Source: Botryotinia globosa (lineage: Eukaryota; Ascomycota; Leotiomycetes; Helotiales; Sclerotiniaceae). From it: a stretch of DNA of 64,000 nucleotides. The DNA is taken from contig RCSZ01000015.1 in NCBI GenBank assembly GCA_014898425.1, forward strand, positions 62,001 to 126,000. Reading direction: 5' to 3'. The notes under the pieces are model-generated. The model made no database searches and was not told where the DNA came from. It saw nothing but the letters and a program-made list of their open reading frames with translations. Below, in pieces: positions 1 through 12,624 of this stretch (positions within the stretch are counted from its first letter, which is position 1; every line of letters begins with the position of its first letter). The position numbers and the translations under genes are program-made.

Positions 1-2216
1 TTCGCCAATAAAATTTGACGATGAATTGTGGCCACACTTCTACAGCCAGCTCATAACATTTCTCACTACCCATGATTCCCTTCCAGCATGGATTTCAATA
101 GTGGCTATTTTTTGAGTTTGAACGGCTGTACCTTTTTGGGAACCGGGTTAAGCAATGAAAACAACATCCGATGGTCAAGGTGAGACGAATATTCCGGAAA
201 GTGACGCGATGGAAGAAATCTTAGGATTTGTGAGCGAGGGATTGAATGCGTGGTTGACGAATATGTTATCTTTCAAAAACACTCTCTCCGTGAACGATAG
301 TGTTTATAATTATTGAAAATTAGTAAGATCTTTCCATGTCATTAGCGTGTCAATTGTAAATAGCAGATGGGAACCGACTTGTCTTCGACTATCCGGTACA
401 GTTTGAGGATGATCATAGGTGCTTGATGCTACATGTCAATACTCAGGATAATTTTTGAAATTTGGAAGGTGCAAAAAAAGCGGCTAATGTTTAGATGATT
501 TACCTACCTCATTGCAGAAACTATAGAAACGACGGCCATACCTTCCTCAAGTCACATTATAGCCACAATAATAATTCCGGTACACCAAGCTGAAAACCCC
601 GAACGCATAAATCTTGAATATGTTTGCACAATCTACCAGTCAATGTTCACCCTTTTCGAATCATCGGGACCGATTCTCATTCATCGAGCCTGCAATTTCA
701 TTTCTTCTGCTCGACCCTCATATTCGGCCACAAAAGATCCTACCATAAATTCATTACTCATTGTTGTAATCTCAAAACTTGACTAAATCATGATACTGAA
801 AATACAACAAATTCAGCATTGACTTGAACCGTAGGAAATGTGATTTGCATTATTGAAAATAGTATTTATGAAAATTTGCGATGCGCAACATACCACTTTC
901 TGATATCACTAGCGCTCATTAAGGTTCTTCGCTTTTGGGCTTCATTTCATGACCTGAAATTTCTATCATTTGTCTTTAAGAACGAGTATCTATCTACCTA
1001 GTACTTTCTTGCTGATCTGTTGGGGATGATTTTAGATTAGAATCCTAATTTTGCTTATGGTTAATCAACCTACAGGATTTTGTGATTGTCAGATTGCTTT
1101 GGAGTGATAATATTGGAATTTGAAGAAGCTGTCACTTTTCAAGGTGCGACGTGCAACAAAACAGTTCCAATGTAGCTGGCGTTCTTTTTACCTTTTCCAA
1201 GAAAACCTTATTCCACATCTGCCAAACTGCAGTGCTTTACTTTGAGCATAAATTGTGAAGACCATACTCAATACGGCGGTTTGATTGATACAGAATCATG
1301 TGATTTGGCTTTTGCCCATACTTTATATGTAGTTGTCAAGAGGACTGAACGTCTGTAGAATATTCTATATGGATTCGAAAATCAGATCTCATTTTAATGT
1401 GACATTTCATCGCTTGAGGAAACTCTATTTCCATTTGAAGAAGGGCAAATCATATTCTGTCTTTCAAAATCTATTACAAATTAAACGGGTGTTCTATACT
1501 TGTAAGTTTTATGTTATAAATATATTTTGCGTTTTTCATTGACGAGTATATCGTTTGGAGCCTTGCAAATAATTTTGCGATTCTGAAGTTGGTGGTCGAA
1601 ACGGGGCCTACCTTGGGAGATGCGATAGGTATGCAACAAAACTTATTGCCATGAAGGAGTTAAAGCCTCGTTAAACTTCTTTCCAGGCTGGCTTTGGTGG
1701 CGGCAAATGAATATCTTCTAGGAAGTGCAAAGTAAGAACCATGTTGATCAGGTGAAAAGGGTTTCTTGACTGCCTTCACCCTTGAGTCTTGATCACTTCT
1801 TGGTAATAGAGGAAAAGCGGAATGTTATGTAAGAATGCAGAAGAAGTCATGAAAGAATCAATGTACCGAGAGATGTCTGTGGCAAAAAACTGCGGGATAA
1901 CACGCGACATCAAGGACATCAAGCTCCAGAAATAGTAGGACTGAACAAAAGCCCTGGCTACCAACTTTACGCCACTCATATACTTGCAACTAAGTGTGCG
2001 CCTTGGCCAATCTAATGGTCCTCGTCGTCGCTATTTGGACAGAGCGTAGGAAAATCCCAATGCTTTTCGCCACTTTTCGCTAAACGGATAAGAATTCAAT
2101 CATCATAAATGCATCTTCGATTTAAGCAGCTAAACATGTCTGCCTCGCTCATCCGGATATGTACAGTCCTCTTCCTCAAGGCCCAAATTTTCTCGTGCAT
2201 TCTCGCCATGGATCAT
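1..2216. other. Left-edge intergenic region
   Basis: I see no supportable gene here. Open frames are all under 70 codons, carry no recognisable domain and have no convincing splice structure. The first few hundred bases could be the flank of a gene lying outside the window. Base composition is ordinary for this genome, unlike the AT-rich islands further right. Confidence 0.6.
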
Positions 2217-3038
2217 CTACTTTGTCCTGATATGCTTCAACTTCTTATCACTCCATAAGAAGTTGTTTGCATATGCCTTTGGCGCAACCTTTCTAACATT
2301 TGGCTCTTGAACGAAATACTCATAACCCTGCTTCTCTGCAAACCTAATAGCATCCTCTTTGGTTTTGAAATTGACATGTGTGCCTTGCATGAAATCGGCC
2401 GATGATTGCCAACCCATAAGAGGATTTTCCCAACGGTGACCCTTGGACAAAATGTCCCAGTCCATACGCCAGAGGTGACCATGCCAATCACCGGATTGTG
2501 TGGCGGTTTTAGCAGGTCGATAGATGCTAGATAGATTTGTATCAGTTATTTACTCGGGAGTTTGGACATTGGTGTGATCGTCATGTAAGGCTTGATGTTG
2601 ATGGCGAACATACCGAACCGTTCGAGCTTGCAACTCAATAGGAGCACCAGATAAGACTGCAGCCGGCAGAACTTCTCCCTCTTCGCTACCATTCATAACA
2701 CGCTTTGGGATTGGTGTGAACAATCTGCCGGTTTACCATCAGTAACTGTCCTTCCTTCCAGTACACAATTCGCCGTTGCATTCTCCATGGAAAACTCACG
2801 AAGCAGCTTGGTCAACCTCCACTCCGTAATCTGGTTGGTTATGCTTAACCAGTGTATCCTTTGATTGTGGGTGGTTGATCAGCGATGATTCTCCTTCATT
2901 ACGTTTAGGGTTTGTCATGTTCGTAGGCGTCAGAGGAACACCAGATTCGCATCTCACTCCATTTGGTATGGAGCGCAGCCCAGTGGGAGCTGTTGCGCGC
3001 AGTAATCGCCCTGCGATTGAAGGACGGAGGAGTGACAT
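2217..3038 (-). CDS. NDUFS4: NADH:ubiquinone oxidoreductase 18-21 kDa subunit, NDUFS4 type
   Basis: Accessory subunit of respiratory complex I on the matrix arm. Three exons: 3038-2800, 2724-2614 and 2526-2217, with GTGAGT and GTATGT donors; they join in phase to 219 residues. The N-terminus, starting MSLLRPSIAGRLLRA, is basic and hydroxylated like a mitochondrial presequence. The C-terminal two thirds carries the family signature: ARTVRIYRPAKTATQSG, then GHLWRMDWD, RWENPLMGWQSSAD and the end AYANNFLWSDKKLKHIRTK. A non-ATG codon extends the frame 7 codons upstream, so I chose the ATG at 3038. It is divergent from the ATP synthase subunit f gene, which fits shared respiratory control. Identification is strong; the symbol is that of the animal orthologue. 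Confidence 0.93.
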
Positions 3039-3306
3039 AATGTGTATAGTAAGTCGCAATTGAGGGGAAGATTATTGGATGTTTGATTTCGAGGTTCCTT
3101 GAGGCTCCGGGATGTGCTTACATAAGCGCACTAGTGGAGGCTTTCGGAACGAGATTTGAGGGAAGGTTGAAGACAACATCAATTCACCGTTCCTAGATTT
3201 CATCACGACGTCAGAAAAGGTATGTGTTATTGCAGAGCATACAATCACTGACATTGCTTATTGCTCAAAGATCAATTGGGCTGATTTTTTTGTGGTAGTC
3301 TCCAAG
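3039..3306. promoter_or_regulatory. Shared divergent promoter of NDUFS4-like and ATP17-like genes
   Basis: Only 268 bases separate the two start codons, so the 5' untranslated regions and promoters must lie here together. Two ATTGG pentamers (reverse CCAAT) occur at 3074-3078 and 3275-3279. CCAAT boxes are bound by the HAP/NF-Y complex, which controls respiratory genes in fungi; that link is inferred from the family, not shown by the sequence. Confidence 0.6.
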
Positions 3307-3843
3307 ATGAGTTTCGTTACACGCAGAGCTCTTTCCACCCTCATCCCCCCCAAGGTATGTCCTCTATACCCCTCCACACCTCTCACTCATGAGGCGAACT
3401 AACTCAAGACTAGGTTGCCTCTCCATCTGTAAGTTATATTCCGCCGCTACCGTGTTTGTTCCCTCTCTCTCGGGCTTTCCATCGACCTCCACAACCCCCG
3501 AAATATTAGCCGCATAAATATCATGTCTAACGACGGACTAGGGACTCGGAGCTGCCAAAGATGCTGCCCGTATGCAGCGTGTAGTTAGCTTCTACGAGAA
3601 ACTTCCCCGTGGACCAGCACCAGAGGTCAAGGCCAAGGGATTGTTGGGTAGATACCAAGCCAAGCACTTTGGAAAGAACCCTTCTGCCACACCTATCATT
3701 CACGCCTTGATCTTTTTGGTTGGTATTGGTTATGCTCAAAACTACTACTTCCACTTGCGTAAGCCTTTACATCTTTGGATTTCTGTGAATCACTAGACAA
3801 CTAACAATACGGGGCAGGTCACCACAAGAACAATGCTCACTAG
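3307..3843 (+). CDS. ATP17: Mitochondrial F1Fo ATP synthase subunit f
   Basis: Small membrane subunit of the Fo peripheral stalk in the inner mitochondrial membrane. Four exons: 3307-3354, a 15-base microexon 3414-3428, 3542-3758 and 3818-3843. Together they give 101 residues. The N-terminus MSFVTRRALSTLIPPK is a short presequence-like segment. The family core follows: KLPRGPAPEVKAKGLLGRYQ, then one transmembrane segment near residues 75-93 (IIHALIFLVGIGYAQNYYF). The protein ends HLRHHKNNAH, encoded across the last intron. Length matches yeast Atp17 plus presequence. The microexon codes VASPS and is needed to keep the frame. Confidence 0.93.
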
Positions 3844-5156
3844 ATGGATGATGAAGGAGAGAAGGTCGATGGAGAACATATGCGGGCACTGTGTTACTTG
3901 GGTGTAAATAAGGAAAGGAATAGATGAATACCAGAGAAGCCGTTAGTTGGATCTCATGCGTTGTGGTCATTATAATGGGTGTGACGCAATTTGTGCCCTC
4001 AAACACCCCTAGCAATGATTACCCTGTCTCGAGCCCATGTGGTGGAAGTCCATTCCAACTCGACAAGCCTACACTTACATAGCACAACTACATAGGCAAG
4101 GCGATGGCCACCACACATACCCAATTGAGAACCTCTTGAGATTCATTACATATTTGCATCCCCTCCATCAAAGTTTTGAGGGATAACAGGCAATAATCCC
4201 ACCAGAAGATGTTAGACTGCACCTTCATTCCATACCATTGCCTTTGCTATCACAGCTATACCCTATGAACAGTCTTCGACGTACTAAAATTTGAGGGAAC
4301 TGTGCCGTGGGAGGAAATGAGCTCAAAACCATTTGAAATCTCATTACTACATCACGAAAATTGACTGGCCCATCGCTTTTCGCAATGTAACAGTCGCATG
4401 TGTCACCCCGAGTTTGTCCTACCTATATGTTTTGGGTTATCTCAAGGATAAAGCAGCCGATGTAGCTGTGACTCCAAAACCGTAAGATAACCTTATTGGA
4501 GTTGGGAGAATAAACAGAGAACCTTACCACCTGACTTTCGTTCGATATCAAAACGATGAGGTGAGTGAATTTCATTGGAAGTACCTCTGTGTGTTATTTT
4601 ATCTTGCATTGATCCGAATTTGAATTTTATAGAAATTTATCATATCAACAAAGATAAAGAAGTGATATATGATTGATTCACAACATGTCATTACCAAGGG
4701 TGCACACACACTGTCCTTTTTTTGTTCATATTAAAATTCACTTCAGCCTCGAGGAGATTCAAACGCTAACGCTTAGCATTATCACGCTACTACCTAAATA
4801 GGTTAGAATTATATTTTGAATGGCCCGTACCTTAAACTTCGACATGATACATAATAGTGTCCGTATCGTATGAAAGTCTCCCGCCAGAAGACAAATCAAC
4901 TTCCCTATTTCCTCCCATTGACTCCTCCCTTCTTCTACTTCTCCGGATTTCAGTTACCCAAGATATAAGATATTGCGACCGCCTTTATTGAGGATATCCT
5001 ACCTAATTTGTCGCAAGCCAACCTCACATTTACGAAAACGAATTCCCCCCACCATATTCACATCTTCAAGGTTTAGAAAGCTTGTACATTCACGGAATAC
5101 GATCGGGTCAACGTATGCGCAGTCACTTCGATACCAAATAAACATTTTGAAGACGT
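3844..5156. other. Intergenic region
   Basis: Carries the 3' flank of the ATP synthase gene and the 5' flank of the large RGG protein gene. Short open frames on both strands have no domain or splice support. A weak tRNA-like stretch near 4745-4800 on the minus strand was examined and rejected. Confidence 0.6.
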
Positions 5157-8100
5157 ATGATGGCAACTGAAGCCACTCCTCAGAACTTCGCGACGTCATC
5201 TAAATCTCCTGATCATGAGCTAGTTAGTCTAAATATTAAACGATCCCTTGAAGTTAATCGAAAAATGCTGACATGCGCCTAGAACACTACTGAAACTAAG
5301 AGTCAAGATGTCCCCTCCGACAAATTTCTCTCTGTAGATGGAGCGACTGCGGATAGAGATGGAAGTAAACAGGATTCAGATTCTCTCGAAGTCATCAACA
5401 ATAACTCGGCGGAGGTCAGTGTTAATGGAGGATCGGATACTGAAGCCACAAAAGCGGAAACCTCGAAAAGTGGTGATGACAAAGGTAGTCATATTCGAAC
5501 AACCTCGACCCTTAAGAAACCAGTTCCATCTTTCAAGGCAGTTTCAGTAAACAAGACTTTTTTGGCATCGAAAGCTTCCACGGCTGCAGTCCCATCGAAG
5601 GCTGGAGATAAAGGTCCTGCAGTTTCTAGTCCCGCGCCAACAACTCTCACGGCTTCAACCTCAACTACACCAAAACCTAGATTGGTCGCGAAATCAGGCA
5701 GTGGCCTCCGTGATTCAGCTCCACGAGCTTCAACTACCGCAAATGGTGGGAAAGCTAGTGGTGCTCCGGATGCGAGTGCCGTGTGGAACAAGAATAGACG
5801 TATGTTACACAATATGTTGAAAGGGGGAATATACTAACATATGATAGCTGCTGCCCCACCAGAGCCCAAGCGATTTACGGATGAAGAACTCAAGCAACGT
5901 TATGGTATTCATTTAGCGACCAGATTACAATCCGACGACCCTGGTAAGCAGGCAAACTGGGCAGATATCGACGACGACGATGATGACTGGGCACCTGAAT
6001 CAATTGAATGGACGGATGGCACGAAAATTACTCTACCGCACGCAGATGATGCACCCCCTCCACCTCCCGAACCCGTACCAGAGCCTGCGCCAGTTGTAAA
6101 GGAAATTAAAAAAACCGAACCCCCACCAAAGCCATCAAAATCACCAGCACCTCAGGCGATAGCTGCTCCTGCTCCTCGACTTGGGTCCGGAAAAGCTGGA
6201 TTGGTACTCAAAGGTGCTCCCGAAAAACCTACTCTCGTTGCAAAACCACCTGGACCTCCAACACCTGTCAAATCTCCATGGGCTCAACTTCCTCCAGTCG
6301 AAAAAGTGGCCCCTGTCGCAATTGACGTTCCCCAACAATCTCAGCAAAATAGATTCAACCAACGCGATCCTCATGGATTTTCTGGTATGCCACAACCACC
6401 TGCGAAAGAAATTGCGGCCGATGATTTCAGCCGAACATGGAGAGAAAGCAACGCACATGCTAATCGGGAGCTCTATAATTCGCAATCTGGTCGGTATGAG
6501 CCTGTTAACGAGGGTCGACGTGGAGTTTCTAGATCCGATGGACAATCTCGTGGTCCTGCAGTGCTTCAAAGACCATCGCATCAAGATGGACCCGCAGAGC
6601 CATCTGCCGCTTTTCAAACTCATCACACGAGTGCGCAACAAGGTAATTATGGACGCCGTCGCACTTCTTCTAATGTTAGTGGGGGAAGTGGAAATTTTGC
6701 TAGGCGTATGAGCCGCGGTCATGATATGCCACCACCCCACGAAATGTTAAACGCACGCAGAGGCTCATTGGCAGCTGTAAGTGATGCGCCGTCTTCGCCA
6801 AGAAACTTCTCCCCGTCTGGTCAGAATTATCCAAATCAGCAACATCAGCAACGAGGTTATCAAAACCAAAATCAACCATGGCAATCTCGCGCATCGCCAG
6901 CTGTTAGTCATGCATCTCCTCATTCTACTTACGGACAACTTGCTTCAGGTTCGGGTGATATGCACATGCATGGTCAAGGTCCACCACAGGGCCCACCAGT
7001 GGGCGCCGCACGTGACGATGATGCTTTGGAAGAACAAAAGATTATCATGAGACGAACTCGTGAACTTGCGATCAAGAGAAGACAAGAGGCTGAAGCCAAA
7101 GAGGAGGCTGAGAGAAAGGAGCGTATTCGAATCAAGCTTGAAGCGATGGGCCCACCTCCAGAGAAGAAAAAGGTTAAGGACGAGCCGGTCAAAGAGGAAA
7201 GCGTTCCTACCTCAATTCAAGCCCGCGAAGGAAAAACACCTGTTCTGACAAAATCGACGGAAACGGAACCCTCTAATGATGCTCACGTGCATAAATCTGA
7301 AATCACGAATGAAAATGATAATGCACGTCACATTGAAGGAAATTCTACAGGCTCCGAACCACGATCAAATGGTGTCTTCCAGCCAAGTGCTTCGGCGCCT
7401 ACGCAACAAACTATACCCGATAACCGGAATTCACAATCATGGCAGAGAAATTCAGCTTCAAATTACCCGGCTGATAGATTCACCTCATGGTCGGCTGCGC
7501 CCCCACCACCACAAAATTCGTCTTCGCGGATTTGGGGACCTCCCACAAATGAAAAAACAATTGGAAACGGTACTTTTAATCCAGAATTGAATAGGCTTCC
7601 TGAGATGTCTCGCTCATCACTCTCAGATATGCCTCATTCATCTGCTCATCCAGGACCAATTGGACCACCTGGCGCAAACCGTGGCAATGGTTCTTATCAG
7701 GCAAATCGTGGTCAAAACCAATACAACTCCCGACCACCTCCAATCGGACCTCCATCGGCGAACAGAGTACCTCAACCACCAAGATCATACGAGGATGAAC
7801 AGCGAAAAGCTATGGCTAGACAAGTTTGGGGTGGTGTACCTGATAGAATATCACAAGAGGATACAATTCTTCATCAACAACATCAGGAGGAAATGGAGCG
7901 CAAACGTGAATTAGAAGCCGCCGGTATTGTAGAGGAGCTTCCTCAGCCTGTCTACGAAGACACCTGGAAGCAAGTTACATTAAATGAAGATGGCACAAGA
8001 AGTAAGGCGAAGAAGGTTTCGACTGCTTTAGTTGATGGGAGATCGTCGAATCCTTCAGTTTTGACGGAAAATGCTTCTCACGGCAATGCTCGACCCGAAC

Positions 8101-9212
8101 TGTCTCGAACGCAGTACAACAACAATGCATGGCCGGGTCAAGAGACTAACGCATCAGGTACACATCGAGAGTCGAAGTTCTTCCCGAGCCACAATCGCGA
8201 TGTTCGCCTCGAAGAGATGAATGGTCATGGTTTCGAACGATCATCATCACCATCTCCACCTCCACCTACCATGGATGGTCACCCGGCTTATGATAGTGAC
8301 TTTGCACGTCCACATGTTGCTCTACCACCTCCATTACCTGTGGTTAGATTGCCACCTCCGACCATCGTTGCACCAATTGCTCCTCCTCGCCCGACCTCTT
8401 TTGCAGCCGCAGCCGCAGCCCCTGCAGTTCCTGCCATCAGTCAAATTCCTGGTATGGTAGCCCGTCAGGGACTCGCGCGGGCTGGGTCAACTTCTTACGA
8501 CATTCGCAGAGGTGCACCTTCATCCACCCAAACAGGAGAGTGGAAGGAAAAAATTGATCAATTGTTCGGCAAGAAGTCTCCACCAAGAACTCACGCTCTT
8601 GCTGTCGATTCTTCTAGCAGACGCGCATTCGATCATTCATCAGAGTCACAAACTTCTACCGCCACTGTGGTTTCCCTCCCTGGCTCCGTCAACGATAATT
8701 TGATTGGCGAACAAGAATCACTCGACACGAAGCCAGCTGCGGAGGAATGCTTTGAGGAACAAGAGATGGGCTCGTTACCTGTCATTAAAATGCCACAAAC
8801 TACACCACCAAATGCCTTTCAACTTGCTTCTCCTCCAAGAAATATTCCTCGAAAGTTCCTCATGTCTGATACAACATCCGCAGAATCAATGCAATTTCCA
8901 CTGGAGATCAGCAACAACGTCGGTTCTCTTGTAATTTTGCTACCCGGTCAGGAAAATTTTAAATTGGTTCAACTACAACTACCTCGAACTAGAAGCAACC
9001 CGCGACGTGGACGCGGCGGATCAAGACAAACTTCGTCAACACATCCAAGGGGTAGTCGTGGTGGAAGAGATAGCAACAATGGCTCTTCCTCCACCCCTCG
9101 TGAAACCCAACCTTCAAATACAAACAACACTTCTGGGCGTGGCCGTGGTGGAAGAGGATTCGGGAATAATACTAGCTGGAACCGCCATGCTGCCACACCA
9201 GTTCACACTTAA
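5157..9212 (+). CDS. Large proline-rich protein with C-terminal RGG motifs (unnamed)
   Basis: I do not recognise a named gene. Three exons: 5157-5222, 5283-5799 and 5848-9212, giving 1315 residues. Branch sites GCTGAC and TACTAAC precede the acceptors. Most of the protein is low-complexity, rich in P, S, N, Q and G. Two parts look constrained: an N-terminal block ending the second exon (AVWNKNRPAAPPEPKRFTD, then LATRLQSDDPGKQANWADI, an Asp run, DDWAPESIEWTDGTK), and a charged helix around EEQKIIMRRTRELAIKRRQE likely to be coiled coil. The last 70 residues hold RGRGG, RGSRGG and GRGRGGRG repeats typical of RNA-binding or granule proteins. A role in mRNA metabolism is inferred only from composition. 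The first intron has a weaker GTTAGT donor, so the extreme N-terminus is less certain. Confidence 0.85.
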
Positions 9213-10119
9213 ACGTCAGAATAGTTCAAGAAGACACAATAATGGTCATCATATTCTTTCACGAATATTGAACCTTTAACGTGTATTTATAAGAGCACCC
9301 TTTTTCTTTCTACACAACACCACTTTTTCCTTCAAAATATCTACACTTGTAACTTCGAATCCCTCATAAGTGGGTTATTGTCTCGTCAGCGATCATCAAG
9401 CAATTTGGGTTGCATTATGGATCGCAATGTACATTTGCACGCAGTCATGACTTGCTTCTTACTGTTTTTCGAGAGGCATAGGCATAGGTTTAGATGACAT
9501 GAAGGTCATTATTTACGACGATATGAGGGGTAACAAAAAGGAATCATCTGGACATTGAAATAGTCATGAGGATTCCTAAGAAACTCTCAATCACAAGTAC
9601 TTCATTGCAATTTGTTTTGCTCTATGGCTGTACATTCGGGATGACAGCAATGCCAAATGAAAATGGCTGCTTACCACAATTTTCAGATGAATAAAATATT
9701 CAAAATCATGAAAACATATACAAACCTTTGATGAAGAATGATGAACATGATGTGATTTCTATGTGAATGATGAAAGCGATACACTCAATCACCCGAATGG
9801 AATCTGCTCGATAAAGGCTGTCCACTATTTATGTCAATCTCAATGAAAATGATTGAACTTTGTAGCCACACAACCCCTCCAATACCCCTCTGAACATGTT
9901 GGAATCTACATTGATGGTTTATTACAAGTCAAATGAGAATGAGCTCCATTTTAAAAAGGATCAGATTTATTCCATGATTTATTAACTTGATTTGTAAAGT
10001 TAAGGGCGCATTATGAGTCCGTGCGCACATTATTATATCATACCTAGGTAGTACCTAGGCACCATCAGATATCAAACATCAAATATCTACCTCAACAACC
10101 ACATTATACAACATCCATC
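9213..10119. other. Intergenic region with CTAGG palindrome
   Basis: No gene seen. A near-perfect palindrome, ACCTAGGTAGTACCTAGG, lies at about 10042-10060, roughly 60-80 bases upstream of the next start codon. Related CCTAGGTA words recur at several other promoters in the window. Confidence 0.5.
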
Positions 10120-11718
10120 ATGACCAAGAATTATCCCTCTGTATCTAAATCTATGATTAATCCACCAAAGAAGCAGATCAATCTACTGAGAGGCTGGCCT
10201 CATACATCTCTTCTTCCCACTTTGTACATTCAGAATGCAGCAAATAAAGTCCTTACAAACCCAGATCTAGCTAATCCGGGATTATTGTATGGACCGGATC
10301 CAGGCCCATCAAATTTGAGGGAGAGTGTAGCGATATGGCTTGGAGAGTTCTACTATGAGTATCATCCTTCTTCTGGCTCCAACTCAAACGCAGGAAAGAA
10401 TGATCGGGAACCATTGAATAAAGATAATCAAGGTACACAGACAAGTCCAGAAGCAGATAGGATATGTATTACGGGAGGAGCATCGCAAAATCTAGCATGT
10501 ATGTTACAGACATATACAGATCCACTAGTTACGAGAGTATGGATGGTTACGCCAGGATATTTTTTGGCGGGGAGAATCTTTGATGATAGTGGATTGAGAG
10601 TGAGAGCTGTTGGGGAAGGTGATGAGGGGGTGGATTTGGAGGGATTGGAAAGAATGATGAAAGAGGCAGACAAGGAGGATAATGGTGTCGAGGTATGTTA
10701 GCTATTTCACGTGATTTGAAACACGATGATGTCTACCAGTATTCTAGATTTATGAAATTTGGTATGTGACATAATAGCAAGGAATGACGCTGACAAACGT
10801 GGATAGCCTATCAAAGACTCAAAATCGAGGCCATGGGGTAAGATCTACAAAAACATTATCTACTGCGTCCCAACCTTTTCAAATCCGTCTGGAAAAATCA
10901 TGACACTATCATGTCGCACTTCTCTGGTTAAATTGGCTCGCAAATACGATGCATTAATCGTCACAGATGATGTCTATGATTTTCTTCAATGGTCTACTTC
11001 ATCATCTTCATCTGATGCTCCTCTCAAAAAGGCTTTACTTCCCCGTCTCGTCGATATCGATCGTACACTCGAACCTATCCCTGATGCAGCCAGTTTCGGA
11101 AATGCAGTAAGTAACGGCTCATTCAGTAAAATAGCAGGACCAGGTGTTCGTACCGGATGGGCTGAAGCAACTCCAAAATTCGCGTTAGGATTGAGTCTAG
11201 TGGGTAGTTCGAGGAGTGGTGGATGTGCAAGTCAGTTGACTGCTACTATTATTGATCAGGTTTTAAGATCGGGAGATTTGATGAAACATATTGAGGGAGT
11301 ACTTCAACCTGCTTATAAGGAGAGATGTGAGAGAATGATGAGAGCAATTGAGAGGGAATTGGGTCCATTAGGTGTGACGGTTGAAAATACGGGAATGGAA
11401 TCGGGTGAAACAAAAATCTTTGGAGGCTACTTCATTTGGTTGAATTTGCCAGATGGAATTGATGGTGATTTAGTAGCGCAGATGGCATTGGAAGATGAAA
11501 ATCTTGTGGTAGCTAAAGGAAGCATTTTCGAGGTGCAAGGAGATGAGAGTGTGAAGTTGTCTAGGGGATTGAGACTTTGTTTTTCGTGGGAGGAGCCGGA
11601 TGATTTAGAAGAGGGTACTGTGAGATTAGGGAGAGTTGTTAAGACAGTTTTGGAAGGGGGTGCTCTAAGAAGTGGGAATGGAAGGGGAAATGGAAAGAGT
11701 CTTGCGGAATTCAAGTGA
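10120..11718 (+). CDS. PLP-dependent class I/II aminotransferase
   Basis: Fold-type I pyridoxal-phosphate aminotransferase, closest in style to the yeast YER152C/2-aminoadipate transaminase and valine-pyruvate aminotransferase group; the substrate cannot be read from sequence. Two exons, 10120-10692 and 10807-11718, give 494 residues. Features in order: LLYGPDPGPSNLRES (substrate/cofactor loop), ITGGASQNLACMLQTY (phosphate-binding turn), YCVPTFSNPSGKIM (Asn contacting PLP), IVTDDVYDFLQW (Asp and Tyr to the ring), and the Schiff-base lysine in NGSFSKIAGPGVRTGW near residue 299. The intron is 114 bases. It contains an internal acceptor/donor pair flanking 22 bases, but including that microexon breaks the frame, so I excluded it. 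Upstream part is Ser/Asn-rich around residues 88-115, a species-type insertion. Confidence 0.88.
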
Positions 11719-12624
11719 TTATGATATGATTAGAAGCAGGGGCGGTTTTGAATAGAATCATCTCTACAAGGAAACCGGCTACAATCGATCTTGGGCGACT
11801 TATTGAACATCCGGATCCAAGTCCTAGGAATTCCTAACATTTGGCGGTGTATGATTACTGCCAACTGGGCTCATCTGTCTAGTAAGCGACAACGGAGAGT
11901 CTATCGATACCTATCACTACCTTGGTATCGATCGAATGAAAAAATCAATGCATAGCTATTCTTCAAACAAACTTGTATATAATGGTAAGAATACGGTTCA
12001 TTAAAGGGTACCAAGGCCCCACTTGAAATACTATTATGCTTTGAAGTTGCAAGTGCAGATACTTCAAAATTAGATGACGGAGATCATGCATAACGATGAT
12101 TCTAGACGAGAGAATTCTTGCCTGATTTTCAGAAGACGAATTCTACATAATCATAATCATCTTTCCATTCCAACGGGGAGGTAATAACCCAGAAATGTAT
12201 GCCCATTCGAATAGGGGTCGGGGAGGAGCACATAGATCGGGACATTATTGAGTCCTGGCAAACAAGCTTCATCAGCGCGATAACTTGCACGTATTGAAAT
12301 AAGTTGGAAACGAATCTGATACCTTAATATATACACAGAAACCCAAAATCTATATACTTTATGCATAACTCTTCGAATGCGCCACCAAACATGGTAGCGA
12401 TTGTACCTCCAATCCTGTCTTGGTCTTTGTCCCATATAAAAGTCTACTGGACAGCCACAAAACGAGCGCACTAGCTGTCCTATCTAATCTCATCACATCA
12501 TAATACTCGAAATGAATCATCATTCAGCAAAAACTACACCCTGACTATTCCCCTAGCCTTTAATTCCACATCCCTCACTTAACTCCAACTCATCTCCAAC
12601 TCTTCTAATCACCCTATACAGCCC
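11719..12624. other. Intergenic region
   Basis: Lies between convergent genes (aminotransferase on plus, glucanase on minus). A minus-strand open frame of 104 codons at 12157-12471 is intact, but it shows no domain and no phase-consistent splice partner, so I do not call it. Confidence 0.5.

Noticed and set aside
4745..4800. tRNA-like stretch on the minus strand with GTTTGAATC and a small stem
   Set aside because: The T-arm and acceptor stems do not pair and no proper anticodon loop can be drawn.
10733..10754. 22-base microexon within the aminotransferase intron, bounded by AG and GTATGT
   Set aside because: Including it shifts the frame to a stop; the direct join keeps the PLP-enzyme motifs.
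12157..12471. Intact 104-codon minus-strand open frame
   Set aside because: No domain and no upstream exon. A possible internal GTATAT intron does not keep the frame.
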